Assembly: GCA_036346375.1 (NCBI GenBank)
Contig: CM070502.1
Span: forward strand, 19,258,924 to 19,322,923
DNA length: 64,000 nt
DNA from: Guadua angustifolia
Lineage: Eukaryota; Streptophyta; Magnoliopsida; Poales; Poaceae
Reading direction: 5' to 3'
The notes beneath the pieces were generated by a model. The model was not told where the DNA came from and made no database searches. It saw only the letters and a list, made by a program, of their open reading frames with translations. Made by a program: the position numbers and the translations under genes. Below, piece after piece: positions 12,722 to 25,800 of this stretch. The stretch's first letter is position 1, and each line of letters opens with the position of its first letter.

Positions 12722-13339
12722 CTACACCAAGTTATAATTTCATTAAAAATTATAACAAATTTCGTTACAAAAATTATAACCTAACTTATAGTTACATTTA
12801 AAAATCTAAAGCTCATAGCCACTTAGATTCAACAAAAAAGCTCCACCTACACCGTCATCCAATTAAAGACCTACCTTTGTAATTATTTTTTATCCCTTCC
12901 AACCTTTGTAATTATTTTTTATCCTTCTACATGTTTTTCTATTTTATTTCATACACCAATAATTACTTCCTTGCAATATTGTACCTAGCTCTCCCCCAAC
13001 TTATTGTGATATTTAAGATTCTAAAGCTAACAACCACCTTGTAATGTCATATTTTGAACTAGATCCCCACCCTACATCTTCATACAACAACAAAAACAAG
13101 CATAGAAAACAAATTTTTGATCATGATGATCTTGCTTAAAAAGTTCAAGATTTCTCCACATCCATTGAAAAAAATAGCAATATCTAGGTGAGAAGGATGT
13201 TCACATGATGTTACTAACCTTGAAACACTTAATTTGGAGCTAATCACCCCAATTAAAAATTTGGACAAGACATCCCCAAGAATAGCGCCGCCAGCCCTTC
13301 TCTGCTCGATCGCATCTCTCTGGCTGGCTCCGGAGGAAG

Positions 13340-13616
13340 AAGGGTTTAAATGCTTGCATGGAGGGCTTCAGAAGCGGTTTGAGACACGAACCGCTTCAAT
13401 GTTGCGTTAGAAGCGGTTCTTGTCTCAAACCGCTTATGAAAATTCGAAGCGGTTTGAGACAAGAACCGCTTAGAACGCAGATTCGAAGCGGTTCGTGTCT
13501 CAACCGCTTCGAAGCCCTCTTCGACCGTTGTTTATGAACCGCTTCGTGCGAACATCACAACGGGTTCGCACTAAACCGCTTCTAATAGGCGGTTGTGATG
13601 CCCGCCTATAGTAGTG
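13340..13616. repeat. Subterminal repeats of CACTA element A
   Basis: AAGCGGTT and its complement AACCGCTT recur more than ten times, several as head-to-head pairs around TTGAGACAAGAA, ending at the TAGTG terminus. Such arrays are the transposase-binding region in CACTA elements. Confidence 0.8.
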
Positions 13617-14778
13617 AGGGCTGCCGGGAGGTTTCAAGATCGATTCAAAGCACCGACCGCATCGATGATCTAACATCGCACGGTTCGTGTTATGAACCGA
13701 TACTATTTAGCGGGGTCTCATTAGTACCGGTTCGTGACACTAACCGGTACTGATGTTAGATAATCAGTACCGATTAGTGTTTCGAACCGCTACTATGTCT
13801 ACTAGGTTCCAATTTAAACTCCTTCGTCCTCTCACTCTCTGCCCAACCAAGAACAGTTCAGTGCGCGACAAGAACAGGAGCTTCGGCCAAGAGCTTCAAG
13901 GGAGGGGAGGTGCTGCCCAAATTTCCAAATTTTGGTCATTTTACTCGAAACTAAGGTAACTAAGGTTAATAACATCATTCCTCACTACATTTGGTGTTAA
14001 ATGGAGCCTCTTCTTTGCTTGAAATATGAAGAAAATTTGATCTTTTCCACCATGATGGATGAAAGATTATGAATGTAGAGATCTAGCTCGATCTTTTCAA
14101 GTAGGTTGCAAAAACTTGTTGTGTAAGTTTGGAATTTGTTTCGATTATAATGTAGCTCGCATTGAAGGTGTGGATCTAGCTCAAATTTATGTTTTGGTTC
14201 CATGGATCGATAAAGAATTTTGAATCTAGACTCTAATGGATCAATTCTTTTTGTAGGTTACAAAAACTTGTTATGTAAGTTTAGATTTTGCTCGGATTAT
14301 GATATAGCTCAAATTGAAGGTGTGGATCTAGCGAATATTTAGGTTTTGGTTCCATCGATCGATGAAGAATTTTGAATCTAGATTTTGATTGACCAATTCT
14401 TTTAGTAGGTTGCAAAAACTTGTCGAGTATGAATACCGGAGCAAAATAATCATTTTATAGAAAAATATGTAATGAAATATAGTCCTTTTAAAAACATGTA
14501 ATGAAATAAAGTCGTTTTAAAAATATAGTTGTCTTAAAAATAACAATTTGTATAGAAAAAATATGTGATGAAATATTGTCATTTTAAAAATACTATCTTT
14601 TTAAAGAAATTTCATCTAAAATTAAATTTATCAACTTAAAATTTTAAATAATTTTAAAATAAAGAAAATATTAGTTTAATTTGGATTATGGGAATTGTCC
14701 AACAATTCATTATCGGAAAATGAGCTAACAGTTACCTTGATGTAACATAATGTAGATGGACCGGTGATGGATGTACAT
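13617..14778. mobile_element. CACTA-derived fragment with 152-bp tandem repeats
   Basis: 13640-13800 carries inverted subterminal-type repeats of GTACCGGTTCGTGAC. It is followed by a GC-rich untranslated-leader-like stretch and then 152-bp tandem repeats: GTAGGTTGCAAAAACTTG at 14101, with copies at 14253 and 14405. 14440-14770 is AT-rich with short ATGAAATA repeats. No terminus could be fixed and there is no reading frame worth calling. Confidence 0.5.
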
Positions 14779-15946
14779 CACTACAGGAACTCAGATTATT
14801 TACGTGGGCCAGAAGCCCACGTAAATAGCCTAAAAGCCCACGTAAATATATATTTACATCGGCATGCCCACGTAAATGAGCTCACGTAATTATGTTGACG
14901 TTAATACAGATATTTACATCGGCCCCGACGAATACGAGTTATTTACGTCGGTCTTGAAGCCCACGTAAATACGTGTTTGTCGCTCTCCGCCGATCGTGGA
15001 AGATGACGTGTCCCTTATTTACGCCGGCCGGGGCTCACGTGAATAAGGCCCTTATTTACGCCGACCGGGCTCACGAATAAGGCCCTTATTTACGCCGCCG
15101 AGGCTCACGTAAATAAGACCCTTGGCCCACGTAAATAGTACGCTTTTTCCGTAAAAAAATGCCGCTTTATTTGGAATTCAAATACATTTCACATTAGCAC
15201 ATGCATATCCAATTAATAGTTGCCATGACAACACATCATAAATAGCACATCCAAATTCACAAAAACCATAGTAGTGTATCATACAACCATCACACACAAT
15301 CGTAAATATGCAAGTCTCGTCATAAAAGAGTCAAGTCCATCACATACAAACCATCCATACAATAGAGTAGCGATACAAATTCAACACATACAAACCTAAG
15401 CTTACATAAGGCCGACATGACCAGATATCAATTTTCGAATATCAGAGAAACGATTGCCACTACCAAAGATCACCTTCGAAGGTGAAGGTTGGCAACCGAA
15501 GGAGAAGTCCTCGTCAAGCATGGTTGCCTAAACCAAAGATGGTCATCCGGAGTGATAGCTTGTCGGCTACCCCTAACACCGCCATCGGGGGGGGAGGAGC
15601 AGGAGTCGGCGGTGCACGATGATAGGTGGAGGTTGAAACAGAGGAGATCCATTGGTTCTCCAAACCGTCGTGACATGTATGCCTACAAATGACATAATTA
15701 TCATATTATTATCTAAAATAGACAAGTCATGCACGAGTAAATAGAATTATTGAATGCAAGTCTGCCACAGCAATATGGCAGCAAAGAAGAACCGAAGAAC
15801 TCTTCTCACATGCAAGTTTCGCCAATGGAACTGTACACAACAATTTCTTGAAACAATATGGAAGAAACTTACTTGTAGAGTCTGTGGCAGACTTGCATTA
15901 ATGTTCCGCCATTCAATATTTCTTGTAGAGTCAGGCAAACTTGCAT

Positions 15947-17751
15947 TCAATAATAACATTTCTTGAAACAATATGGAAGAAACTTACTTGTAGAGTCTGC
16001 TGTTGTTGTGCCTCGCCAAGCCACGAAGTACTCTTGTTGCTGCCTCATTTGGTCATGTTGCTGCCTCATTTGGTCTTGTTGTTCCTCAATTGCGCAGCCA
16101 CCAAATTTCACGGCTGCATGTTGTCTTAGCTCCGACTCTAGGCGAGTTTCACGAGAACTCGTCCCACTAACATGTGAGGATTGAGTTGACCTCGTTGTAC
16201 TCAAGACAACAATAGTATCCAAGCAACCGTTGAGCATGGAAAATCTTCCATGTTTCTTGCCACCCCCAGTAGTGTACAGAGCAACAGGGTCAATAGGTTC
16301 GCTCTGCCAGTTGTAATCAGCCCCGTGAATATCGGTCATTGCTTTCCCATAACTAGCCTGCAAATCATCAAAATCCATGTGGTTGAAATGTGCAAAAATT
16401 CAAGCAGGTAGGTACTAGAAAAAAGTAGTCAAACTTGTGGTTAGTAAAAATACATTAACAACATGAAATTACTAGAGTGATTACTGACAATGAGAACCAG
16501 CAGAAGAAAAAACAGGGTCCAGGCTGTAATAGTTAGCATACACTCTCACAGCATAATTATAGTATTACACACAATGCCCAGAAAATCACTTCAGGTCAAG
16601 CAACTTGTGAGCTACTCAGACAGAAAGAACGGACTATAACAGCATAACCCATGAATAATGGGTCCATTTACAATCAGTTTTCTGTAGAAGTCAATTTATC
16701 TTCTGAATATATCTTGATTAATTCACATTTGCAGTCATGACATAAACTGGAAAAGAACCCAAGTCAAAATGGAACTGTCACCTGATAATAAAACTTGGGC
16801 TGCTTGAGAATATCTCACTTATCTACAAATCCGACTTGAAATGAGGATGCAAATTAGCTGCAGAGATCACAGAAAATTTGCAACTTTTCATACGGACACA
16901 GTAGTTGACTGTTCTCATAGGAGGAGGGCACCAATTCAGTTATTTATTTGCTTGGCAACAAGTGCTTCGCTGAATCGCTGGTGTGGTCTACAGAATCTAC
17001 TCCAATGGTCGACACAGACAGGTATCAAGGTTGATAATCAACAGGTATGCAATACAGATGTCAAAAACATTGTTTTGTTTTGAAACAAAAGCAATCAGTT
17101 CATTTGTGCATTCAACTGAGATGTGTCGTCCACGACTGGGCACAATCAAGAGGCTTATCTAGTGACTAACTAAAACGTATCAGTAAAGTGGAGAGCCTGC
17201 CTAGCTAAGCGTATTAGTTCACTTGAAGTGGACAGTGAACAAAACTTGAGGTTTCCTTCAGCAGAAGTAGATGCTATGATGTGTGCTCTGTCCCCCGTCA
17301 ATGCACAGGCAGACCGTCCATGTACAGCACCCCCAGGGTGTCAAGCTTCGTTGCCTCACTGACCAAAAGATCATCAGTTTATATTATGACTCGATTGCAG
17401 CTGATCTGACAAGCAAGAAGTAATCCTTGATTGAAAATAATTCATCATAAGGATGAAGCTATATTGCTATATTGAATGAAATGTGTGTATGTATGTTTGT
17501 GTACATGGGAAATTCCCATCTGAATGAAGTGTTTATGGCTCTGAAAAAAATTATGTGCTCTAAGTATGTGCGACTACATAGAATGAAATCCTCCCCACTC
17601 CTCTCCCTTACTGTTTACAAGTTGGTAACTACCAATATAAATTGTAATGGAATTGTTTATGCGCCTGAACTACTAGAATATAATTCCATATGCTTCGGCT
17701 GTTCATAGTGGTTCAGCAATTTAGGTATTGTTCTCTTCAGTATCACATATT

Positions 17752-17799
<48 letters not shown>

Positions 17800-18940
17800 A
17801 CAACTCTTGCTCCGGATATATTCATCTTTTGTGGAAAGTTTGAGCACATATACATGCACAACCTGCCTTAGTTGTGATATTGCTTGCTGTTTCAAAAAAA
17901 GATAGCTGAACTCATGCACCAAAAGGTAATACCAGCCAAACTACTAGCAGCCTAAAACATTCCAGGTTAATGAGCATGACATCAATTCTAGCTGGTTTTC
18001 TAGCCTAGGTTGAGCATGACATCAATTAGAAACATAATATTTACTAACCAAGCTGGATGTGGCCCTCTGAGAGCAGAGTTGTTCTGGATTTGTGGGGTCA
18101 AAACCCCGGTGGCCTCAATGTACGCTTGCACATCGCCAACTGGCATTGAACCACTTTCCGCTCCCTACAAATCAATGTAGAATGGTGATCAAATGTAGAA
18201 TTATGATAACTAAATAAATTGTGATCAAATGTAGAATTATGAAGTGTGTACCATCCGCGTTTTAAGTCGTTGATGTCCATCAGACCGAACCGATGGGATA
18301 CACTCTCACCCGCCTCCTGTTCCCTCTTCTTGTTTGAATCATCAACAAATGCAGGGAGGCCCAACGACGAGCGAGTGCTTCCCATGCTTCAGGACATTTA
18401 TTAAACCAACCCAACCTAACTTGCTGGTACTGATCCTCACGAAGGTAAATTTTTGAAGCACCCATCTTCTTGTTCATGTCCTGATGGAGCACTTGCTTGT
18501 AGTACAAGTTCACCGCCTGGATACGTGCTTGGTACATCATCTCCCTCACAGCCCTAGTAGCTGCGTTGTTGAAAACAGATCTTGCATGAGCTTGCAACGA
18601 CTGTTGATCCTCACCACTTGTCAAACGGTATCATTCCTACAAAGAAAATAATTTACAGCCACATATTGTATTATTGTTAGCAAGAATAAATTGTATTGTA
18701 CATGCCGAAAATTAGAGGATTACCCAAAAGTCCACCCACACACGACTTGAAACAGTTCCATGCACTGCATCTACTGCCAACTTGTAGTGCTCCCACTTGG
18801 TCGTTGGCACAGATTCCCCATTGATCTGCACTAAACCAGGATAATGGTAACGCAAGATAGATCCAAGTGTACCATTCACCGGTCTCAACCTTCCTTTGCC
18901 TCGTCTGTGCTACATCAATCCATTGCCCGCAAAAGAACAT
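15947..18940 (-). pseudogene. CACTA ORF1/Tnp1-like remnant (plant transposase, Ptta/En/Spm family, Transposase_24)
   Basis: Minus-strand exon-like pieces fit the second CACTA protein. 18624-18280 has FNNAATRAVREMMYQARIQA and the W-rich FNKCPEAWEALARRW. 18165-18050 encodes SMPVGDVQAYIEATG after a TTGTAG acceptor. 16378-15947 has YGKAMTDIHGADY and GRFSMLNG, then a glutamine-rich coiled-coil tail. Upstream piece 18940-18677 is likely part of the same protein but shifted in frame. 16400-18050 between pieces holds intron-like AT-rich DNA with no other gene. The protein is thought to bind subterminal repeats together with Tnp2. The link between pieces is inferred from family order. Confidence 0.7.
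17755..17796. repeat. (AT)21 microsatellite
   Basis: An uninterrupted AT dinucleotide run of about 42 bp, likely length-variable between individuals. Confidence 0.95.
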
Positions 18941-19459
18941 TTATTAGTTGATTTAGGTAAGTTGTATGTACATACCATGTGCTTTCTACTCACCAATCAC
19001 CAAGTGGCTGACACTCAAGGTTCGTGATAGGTGCCATCGTGAATCGATTAGCTCCTCTATACCTACAATAGATATTGAATGTCATCAACAATGCATAATT
19101 AATACATGCTACTTATTTAATAGTAATACCAAGACAATGACTTCTCTCCTCTCCACCATCTTCTTGTCCTCAAGACCATCTCTCCCTCAAGACCATTCCT
19201 CTCCTCGGCATCCCTACATCCTCCCGAGCATCCTCCTCGCCTCCACCACAGCCTGCCTCGCTCAGGCCTCGGCGCCTCAGAGCCAGCCTTGATTCCTCCT
19301 CTCCTCCTCCACGCCTTTCTCTCGCCTCCGCCTCGACTCAACTGCTCTCTCATCTCTCGAACTCCGCTCGAGATATTAAATTTGGAAATAATTAGTGCAA
19401 GTATAGAAGAAAATAATCAAAATAACAAGTCAAAATAATCAAAATAACAAATTTATATA

Positions 19460-19745
19460 TTTCGACTTGTAGCCAAGGAACAATTAAAGGTTTCTCCGAG
19501 TCCTCCATCAAGCCCCAGAATTTAACATATTCTCTCTTATCATGGTTCCCTTCTATATCACGCAACATCTGATCCAGATTATCATCCTACAACTTACCAT
19601 CATTAGAAGCACAATTGATGTAATCATTCGGCATATCATTGACTTCATCAACGATGTTAATACTACCTGCTTCCTGTATAATCTACTTTTCACCGTGACT
19701 GGTCCAGTATGTATACCCCTTCTTGAAACCCTGTAGAATCAAGTG
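19460..19745 (-). pseudogene. Tnp2 N-terminal scrap of CACTA element B
   Basis: The minus strand, read across one stop, gives DNLDQMLRDIEGNHDKREY and then MEDSEKPL. This matches the acidic linker after the transposase-associated domain of Tnp2. It is upstream of the Tnp1-like remnant, the usual order. The rest of Tnp2 is absent, so the element has an internal deletion. Confidence 0.55.
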
Positions 19746-20397
19746 CACTTCAATCTGGGCTAAGTTTCAAAATATTCTCAAATTCTCACAGTCAATGCAT
19801 GGACAAAATATAAATTAGACTCCTTTATTAAACATATCCTCCTCTGCAGCTCTTCTAAAAGCAAAAACGCTATTAATGTATTCGGTACTCGCACGGCTCT
19901 CAGCATACATCTAGCTTCGGTCCATCTACACTACACATATAAGAATTAGTGTTAAATATTGAAGTAGACTATGTATGATCTAAGGTCGTTAGCAAAAATC
20001 CAACTTCGGTCCATCTACGTTACGCATAGCTTTTTTGCATAGCCTTAGATAGAGTTATGAAATACTCATCATGAGCCTTGGAGAGTAGAAAATGCAACCA
20101 TAACATTCACAAACCATTTAAGAAATGAAAAATGTGATATCCCATCTAGTTAATCATGCATGCAAGTCAACTGGAAATTAATATTTAACTTAATTGTCAA
20201 GAATTTGAGTAATCTAACTATCAAGACCAGTCAAGTCCTTTACTATTTTGCAGATCAGTGGTCTATGGCGCCCTAGAATCACTTGTTGTGAAAATAAGTA
20301 TCTTCAAATCTCTCTTTACTAAGCTAGCTACATCTTGAATATAATGCAATTAGAACCAATTTCTACCTTAGACCACAAAAAACAAATGGATCTATAC
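19746..20397. other. No gene seen; flank of the hAT-like MITE
   Basis: AT-rich, stop-dense sequence with no conserved frame. Its last 90 bases (20310-20397) are a diverged duplicate of 21069-21155 on the other side of the MITE. Confidence 0.6.
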
Positions 20398-21034
20398 TAG
20401 GTCGAACGAGCGTGCCGAGCAGCGAGCAGGCTCGGCTCGGCTCGGTGGTTTCGGCTTATCAATGCGAGCCGAGCCAGCTCACTGCCCGAGGCGAGCCCAA
20501 AAAGTCGGCTCGGCTCGGCTCGAGGTCGGCTCATGAGTCGGCTTGTGTCAGCCGAGCTGCACCAATATGAATTTTTTTTTCAAGTTTTAATATAAAATTT
20601 AAAAAATGACTAAACAACATAGCTTTCAAGTAATAAAGTCAAGATATTACTAACAAAAAACAGAATTGCATTTGCATTCATTATCAAGAGTTCAAGAAAT
20701 TGCATTGTAATTAGTAAACACCGATATTGCATTCGTAATTAGTAAACCTAAAGGTTCAATAGAACAATTAGTAAATGTAAACACCGACATTGCATCATCA
20801 AGGGTTCAAGAATTCAAAATTCGTAAGGTATCGCTTAGGTTTTGCTCATATGGGCTAATTGGCCGAGTTAACGAGCTGCTCATGAGCCGAGGCGAGCCGA
20901 GCTGGCTCGCTAAAAACCGAGCCACAAAATTAGACTCTGCTCGGCTCGCCCGAGTCAGCGAGCCCGACCGAGCTAAGCCGAGCCTGGCCGAGCCCGAGCC
21001 GAGTCAATGAGCCATGAGCCAAATTTCCACTCTA
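20398..21034. mobile_element. hAT-like non-autonomous element (637 bp) with 8-bp target duplication
   Basis: ATCTATAC is duplicated exactly at 20390-20397 and 21035-21042. The ends are TAGGTCGAACGAGC and, on the other strand, TAGAGTGGAAATTTGG, fitting the TAGRG start of hAT elements. Both ends carry about 120-180 bp of GAGCCGAGC repeats in inverse orientation around an AT-rich core. It has no coding capacity and would depend on a hAT transposase in trans. Confidence 0.8.
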
Positions 21035-21279
21035 ATCTATACCAAACTAGATCTAGATTAATTATCTACAACTCTATTTTTACTAAGCTAGCTAGATCTT
21101 AAATATAATGTAATTAGAACCAATTACTAACCTTATATCACCAAGAACAAACGGATCTATAATCACTATTCAAAATCAATGGTCTCCTTTCATCATATCG
21201 CCTCACAGCTACAGCCACCTCAAAGATAGATCCGAAAATCCTAAAAACACTAAGTTGGGTCGGGCCTCTATTTTATATA

Positions 21280-21600
21280 TTTGGCAGAAATCATCACAGA
21301 CGGTTTTTTAAAAATCCATCTATGACGATGGCCACACACATGACAGACGATTTTAAGTCAGAACCATCTGTGATATTAATGAACATCACATTTTTTGATA
21401 ATACCATATGCGATGTTTATTAATATCAAAGACAGTTCCTACCTAAAACCGTCTGCAATGTATCTTACTGTTATCACAGAAAGTTTTTAGTTAAAACCAT
21501 CTGTACTATTACCTTATCACATACTATAATTCTAAAATCATATGTGATTATATTTAGGATGTTTTTTGAAAACTATCTGTGATGAGAAGTTTAATAGTCT
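21280..21600. repeat. CACTA-type subterminal repeat array
   Basis: Diverged copies of CATCACAGACGGTTTT and its complement alternate with spacers of about 40 bp. This is the architecture of a CACTA subterminal region, but it belongs to neither element A nor element B. No TAGTG end is seen. Confidence 0.55.
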
Positions 21601-22877
21601 TTGAACTCCGCCGACTGCGAGGCGTCCAGCGTGCTCACCGTTCAGGCTACGTGCGCATAAATACTAGGGCTTAGTTGGGACCTTATGAGTTTTGTATAGG
21701 TATAGGTATAGCTAAATACGTTTGGTTAGGCCTTAGTTTTCAGTGATGCAATCAACCTCTTAGTTTATGGATTGTGTTAATAATACTGTTTCAGTCAAGT
21801 TAAATTCGTAGTTGATTGCACATGGCTACTTACATATTTTTTTCTGTCCGCTAAATGTTTCTTCCTATTTGATTTATGTCGTTCATGCTTTCTAAGAGTT
21901 GGGATATCGATAAAAATGCCAATGATACATGTACAAAAATCGTGGCCCATGCTCCACTGTGGCAAATAACTTGCTAGATTTAGAACAGCATATACACGAT
22001 TGCAAACCAGCACATGTATTCAAATAAATGGATTCAAAATTGCACAATACTGACATGCATGTACATGTCTCGTATGTGCTATTACATGCTTGACAGAAGA
22101 AATGATGCAAACTCAGTAACCGTGTTTGAATAAATAAATGTATATGCTATTGTGTACTAACCTATAGTTGTTGTACAAAGGTGTGATGTGAAACACTAGC
22201 ACGGCCGAAGTGCAAAGGTCAGATAAGTTATCCCAAATAAGATTGGCTTATCTTCAGATGTACAAATGTATTCATTTCAGAAGAAGGTAATACAGGTGGT
22301 ACAACACTATCAGATACAGACATTTGCTTGCTACAAGCCTACGACCCTGTATTGTTCTTGCAACATCACCTGCACATGGATGTTTTTCACAAAGTCAGAT
22401 GTTGTCCAACCAAGTACATAGAAGTGATTCACTGATGCAAACAAGATATTCTAGTAGGTTGAGTTGATGTACATGGCACATGCTAGGAAAATGGCAGGCA
22501 TTGAACCCATGTAAGTTGCAGGCCATCATTCCCATATGGGATTCTTTTGTTAATCATTATGAGCGAACTAGAGAGCTAGAAAGTACATCTTTTTTTAGAT
22601 GTAGAAATTATATCTTGACCAGGGTTCAATAAGCCACATAAACCAGCTGGTTTCGCTAAATACCAGAAAACCGCTCAGATCAGTTTTTATAAAAAAAAAA
22701 GGGGGTCTGTCCAGAGTCTAATTTACAATGTTTGATCCCCATCTTCCCGAAACTGATGTATTTTTACTACTTAAACATTACGAAAATATTAAACCTTGAA
22801 AAACCAGAATTTGCGGTTAGCCTTCTGTCTCAGTGCACGCGCACTTTTGGGGGTTGAAAAAATGGTTTTCTTGAGCA
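21601..22877. other. 3' flank of the ARF-GAP gene
   Basis: No coding sequence can be supported. The stretch probably includes the 3' UTR of the gene to the right. GTATGATC just after FVR in the last exon found could be a splice donor, and a possible acceptor GTGCAG lies at about 22380. The short frames at 21795-22110 have no recognisable features. Confidence 0.4.
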
Positions 22878-25800
22878 CTACCCTTGATCATACCTCACAA
22901 ATAATATGAACAATTCTTCATCAGTTATTGCCCCAAGTTCCATTCTTCTCTCTAAAGCAGTCAGGCCCCCACCATCTTTAATTGTTGTTCTTGCACCCTG
23001 TAGAAAGGAGGCCCAGTTAAAATAATTCAAATAGTTCAATGAAAATTGACTGTAACCAATTATTGCTTCAATGTTATCCAGAGGCAAATGAGAGGGGTGG
23101 TCACAGAATTAAGGACATCATAGTAATAATAACAAACAAACTAAGAAAGAATGTGTATCATATGATGATCTGGAACAGGCACCAATCCTAGCCAACAATC
23201 AATTTATATCACTATACCAATTCACTGTCGCAGAGCTATGGTGCCAATATATTGGTATGATCACATTGAATACTATATGCTGACATGTGAAATCCTTGGA
23301 CTGAAGATTGAGGCGTTAGACCTTCATGGTTGCTTTTTTACAGTGACCAGTGGACCTGAACATGGGATGATAGACACTTGAATGAATCCAAGTGTTTGAG
23401 CAGCAAGCCACTAAAAAAAGTTTTAAATATTTTGATTAAACTGATAAAATTAGCAAACACGTTGTCAAAACCCACCAAAAGAAATATCATATCTGTCTCT
23501 AAATATATCAGTGTTTAGTTCTTTATGCTGATGAAAAATACAAGTACACAATCCTCTTGTAAAGAAATCAATTTACTACAACACTGGAATAGTTCCAATT
23601 TAGGCAGAAACAGGAGCTTCGGACTTCGCATGACATGGCATGAGCATACATCTTGAGGCACTTAGGGCCTGTTTGGTGCAGCTTCAGATTCCAGTTTCTC
23701 CTGAAATCTGAAACTTGTAGGCTAAAATAAAGTGAATTAAGTTTATATTTTTGGTCTAAAATGTAAACAAGATGATTTATTTAAACACTCTTAATGTACT
23801 CACAGCTTCAGCTTCACGAATCTGGTGAAGCTAAAATTTTCAGCTTCACCAGCAGAATCTGGAGAAGCTGAATCCCTGCCAAACAGGCCCTTAATATATT
23901 GCAACCAAAATTAACCATACACTATACAGCAAGAATTCAATCCTACCTCTTTAGCAGTTGCTTAGTGAGGGCATCATTTTTCTTTTGGACACAATGGTGC
24001 AACGGTGTCCGTCCATGGAAGTCCTGCTTATTAATATCCGCACCAAAAAGTAGCAGAAGCTCCATCATTACAGGATGGCCATATTGACACGCTAAGTGCA
24101 ATAAGGAACAGCCTTGTAGACAACTTTCTGATTTCCCAGATTCCTCCATTATCTCACAAGATGATGGATCAAGTAACTTCCTGTCTGTGACTGGCTGAAC
24201 ATGGTGAACGTTGTTGTTCAAGTCATCATATGTCATGTTAGGGCTCACATCAGCCAACACAAGAACGCGATACACTGCTCTCACATCATTCGTCCTTATA
24301 GCTTCCAATATATCAATGGCAATTTGATTGGAATCTTTAGCAATAAGAAGTTTGTCCACGTACTGCATGGATCATTTACGAGAATAAACAATGTCATAAT
24401 ATACAGAAGATGGCCATCAGAATCGAGAAAACTACTGAAGCAACAACGTTATATATCATAATTCATACATGAAGCCAAATACCATCAACCCTAGCAAATC
24501 CAAAGTATTTGAAGAAAAAGGAACATGAGGGGTGCTGCATCCTGCGTTACTTCTTTTGCATATAGGTTCACCATGAAAGCTTCAGGTTTCTAGGCAGCCA
24601 TTTGATTAATTATGCCAGTTGTAGAGTTGAAATCGAATACCATTTATCAAACAAGGAATTCATCCATGATCCGTCAGTTTTCTTATCTGTACTACACATG
24701 CAGGTTGTCTGCCCCCAACAATACAGTCAGAAATTCAGATTGATAAAACAAATTATATATCTGGCTGTGTATCAAGCCCATAGAGCTGAACTTAGCCTCC
24801 AATTATAAGGTATAACAAAACTTACATCATATAGGAATCCTCTTGGTCCATGCTATTTTGCTAACTACATATGTTCATAAGAATTCTCACAGAGACAATA
24901 TATCAAGCCCATAGAGCTGAACTTTGCCTCCAATTATAAGGTATAACAAAACTTACATCATATAGGAATCCTCTTGGTCCATGCTATTTTGCTAACTACA
25001 TATGTTCATAAGAATTCTTACAGAGACAATATGTCAGACTAAACCACAGGATTGATCTAAATATGAAATCGCGTGTATGTTATTTTCCAGAACTCCTATG
25101 CTAGCTGGCAGGTTGGTTCCTCTAAAAAAGTGTTGGACAATTGGCTCAGTAAAGCTGGAAAGTGAATAAAAAAGATTTCCAAAATAAAATAACAGAGATT
25201 AGAACATATTTATAACTAGTCTAATGCTCATAAACAGATAAAGATTGCTTCAAGGAAACTTCTTCAACAAATGCCTTACAGGACACATATTAATTGTCGA
25301 GAATACTTCACCAGGTTTAAGTCTTAAAGATAAAAGTAAGCACAGAAGAGCTTACCTTTGTTTGTATGTACCTTTCCTTTATTGAGAAAGCATCAGTAGG
25401 TTCAGGCTTCTCAATGAAAAGAATAGCGCTATTTGACTCATCCATTCTGCATGCATATAGACAAAAATTACACATGTCAAGAAAGAAATTAAGACAGGAG
25501 AAAAGAGCAAAGCTAGTTCTTCCATGCACGCTTGAACATCTTAGTTGCCAATGCTCTTAATGTATAGAAGTCTGTTCAATGGCTTGTCTTCTGACTCCTT
25601 TGTAGAAGATTAGAAGAAGAAAGCTAATAAAGCTCGAACACATGGATGAAAAGGAAAGAAGCAATACCAATTCTTCATATGCATCTATTGAACAAGTATT
25701 ACTAACATCATTTCCAAATGAGAAAACACCTTCCTTACATGTTGATTATGTTATTGAGCACCCCTACCCATAATGAAACAGGTTCATTTCAATGCACACC

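Larger units (their letters stand above)
9348..13616 (-). mobile_element. CACTA (En/Spm) element A, 3' end cut off by the Copia insertion
   Basis: The 5' terminus on the minus strand is CACTACTATAGGCGGG beginning at 13616. It is followed by subterminal inverted and direct repeats of AAGCGGTT (13340-13616) and then a Tnp2 remnant. The 3' terminus is missing because the Copia LTR abuts at 9347/9348. CACTA elements move by a cut-and-paste DDE transposase that binds the subterminal repeats and leaves 3-bp duplications. AT-rich 12730-13330 lies between the repeats and the coding remnant and shows nothing further. Confidence 0.75.
14779..19745 (-). mobile_element. CACTA element B, left terminus and decayed interior
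   Basis: 14779 begins CACTACAGGAACTCAG, a canonical CACTA end. Subterminal repeats of ATTTACGTGGGC in both orientations run to about 15140. The coding remnants inside (Tnp1/ORF1 and a scrap of Tnp2) are on the minus strand. A matching right end with GCCCACGTAAAT was not found, so the right boundary given is only the last recognisable coding trace. The subterminal motif differs from element A, so this is a separate family. Confidence 0.65.

Noticed and set aside
11676..12737. Plus-strand frames opposite the Tnp2 remnant
   Set aside because: Shadows of the minus-strand transposase with no family features.
13340..13616. Regular short repeats that resemble a CRISPR array
   Set aside because: The repeats are inverted as well as direct, spacing is irregular, and they end at a CACTA terminus in plant DNA.
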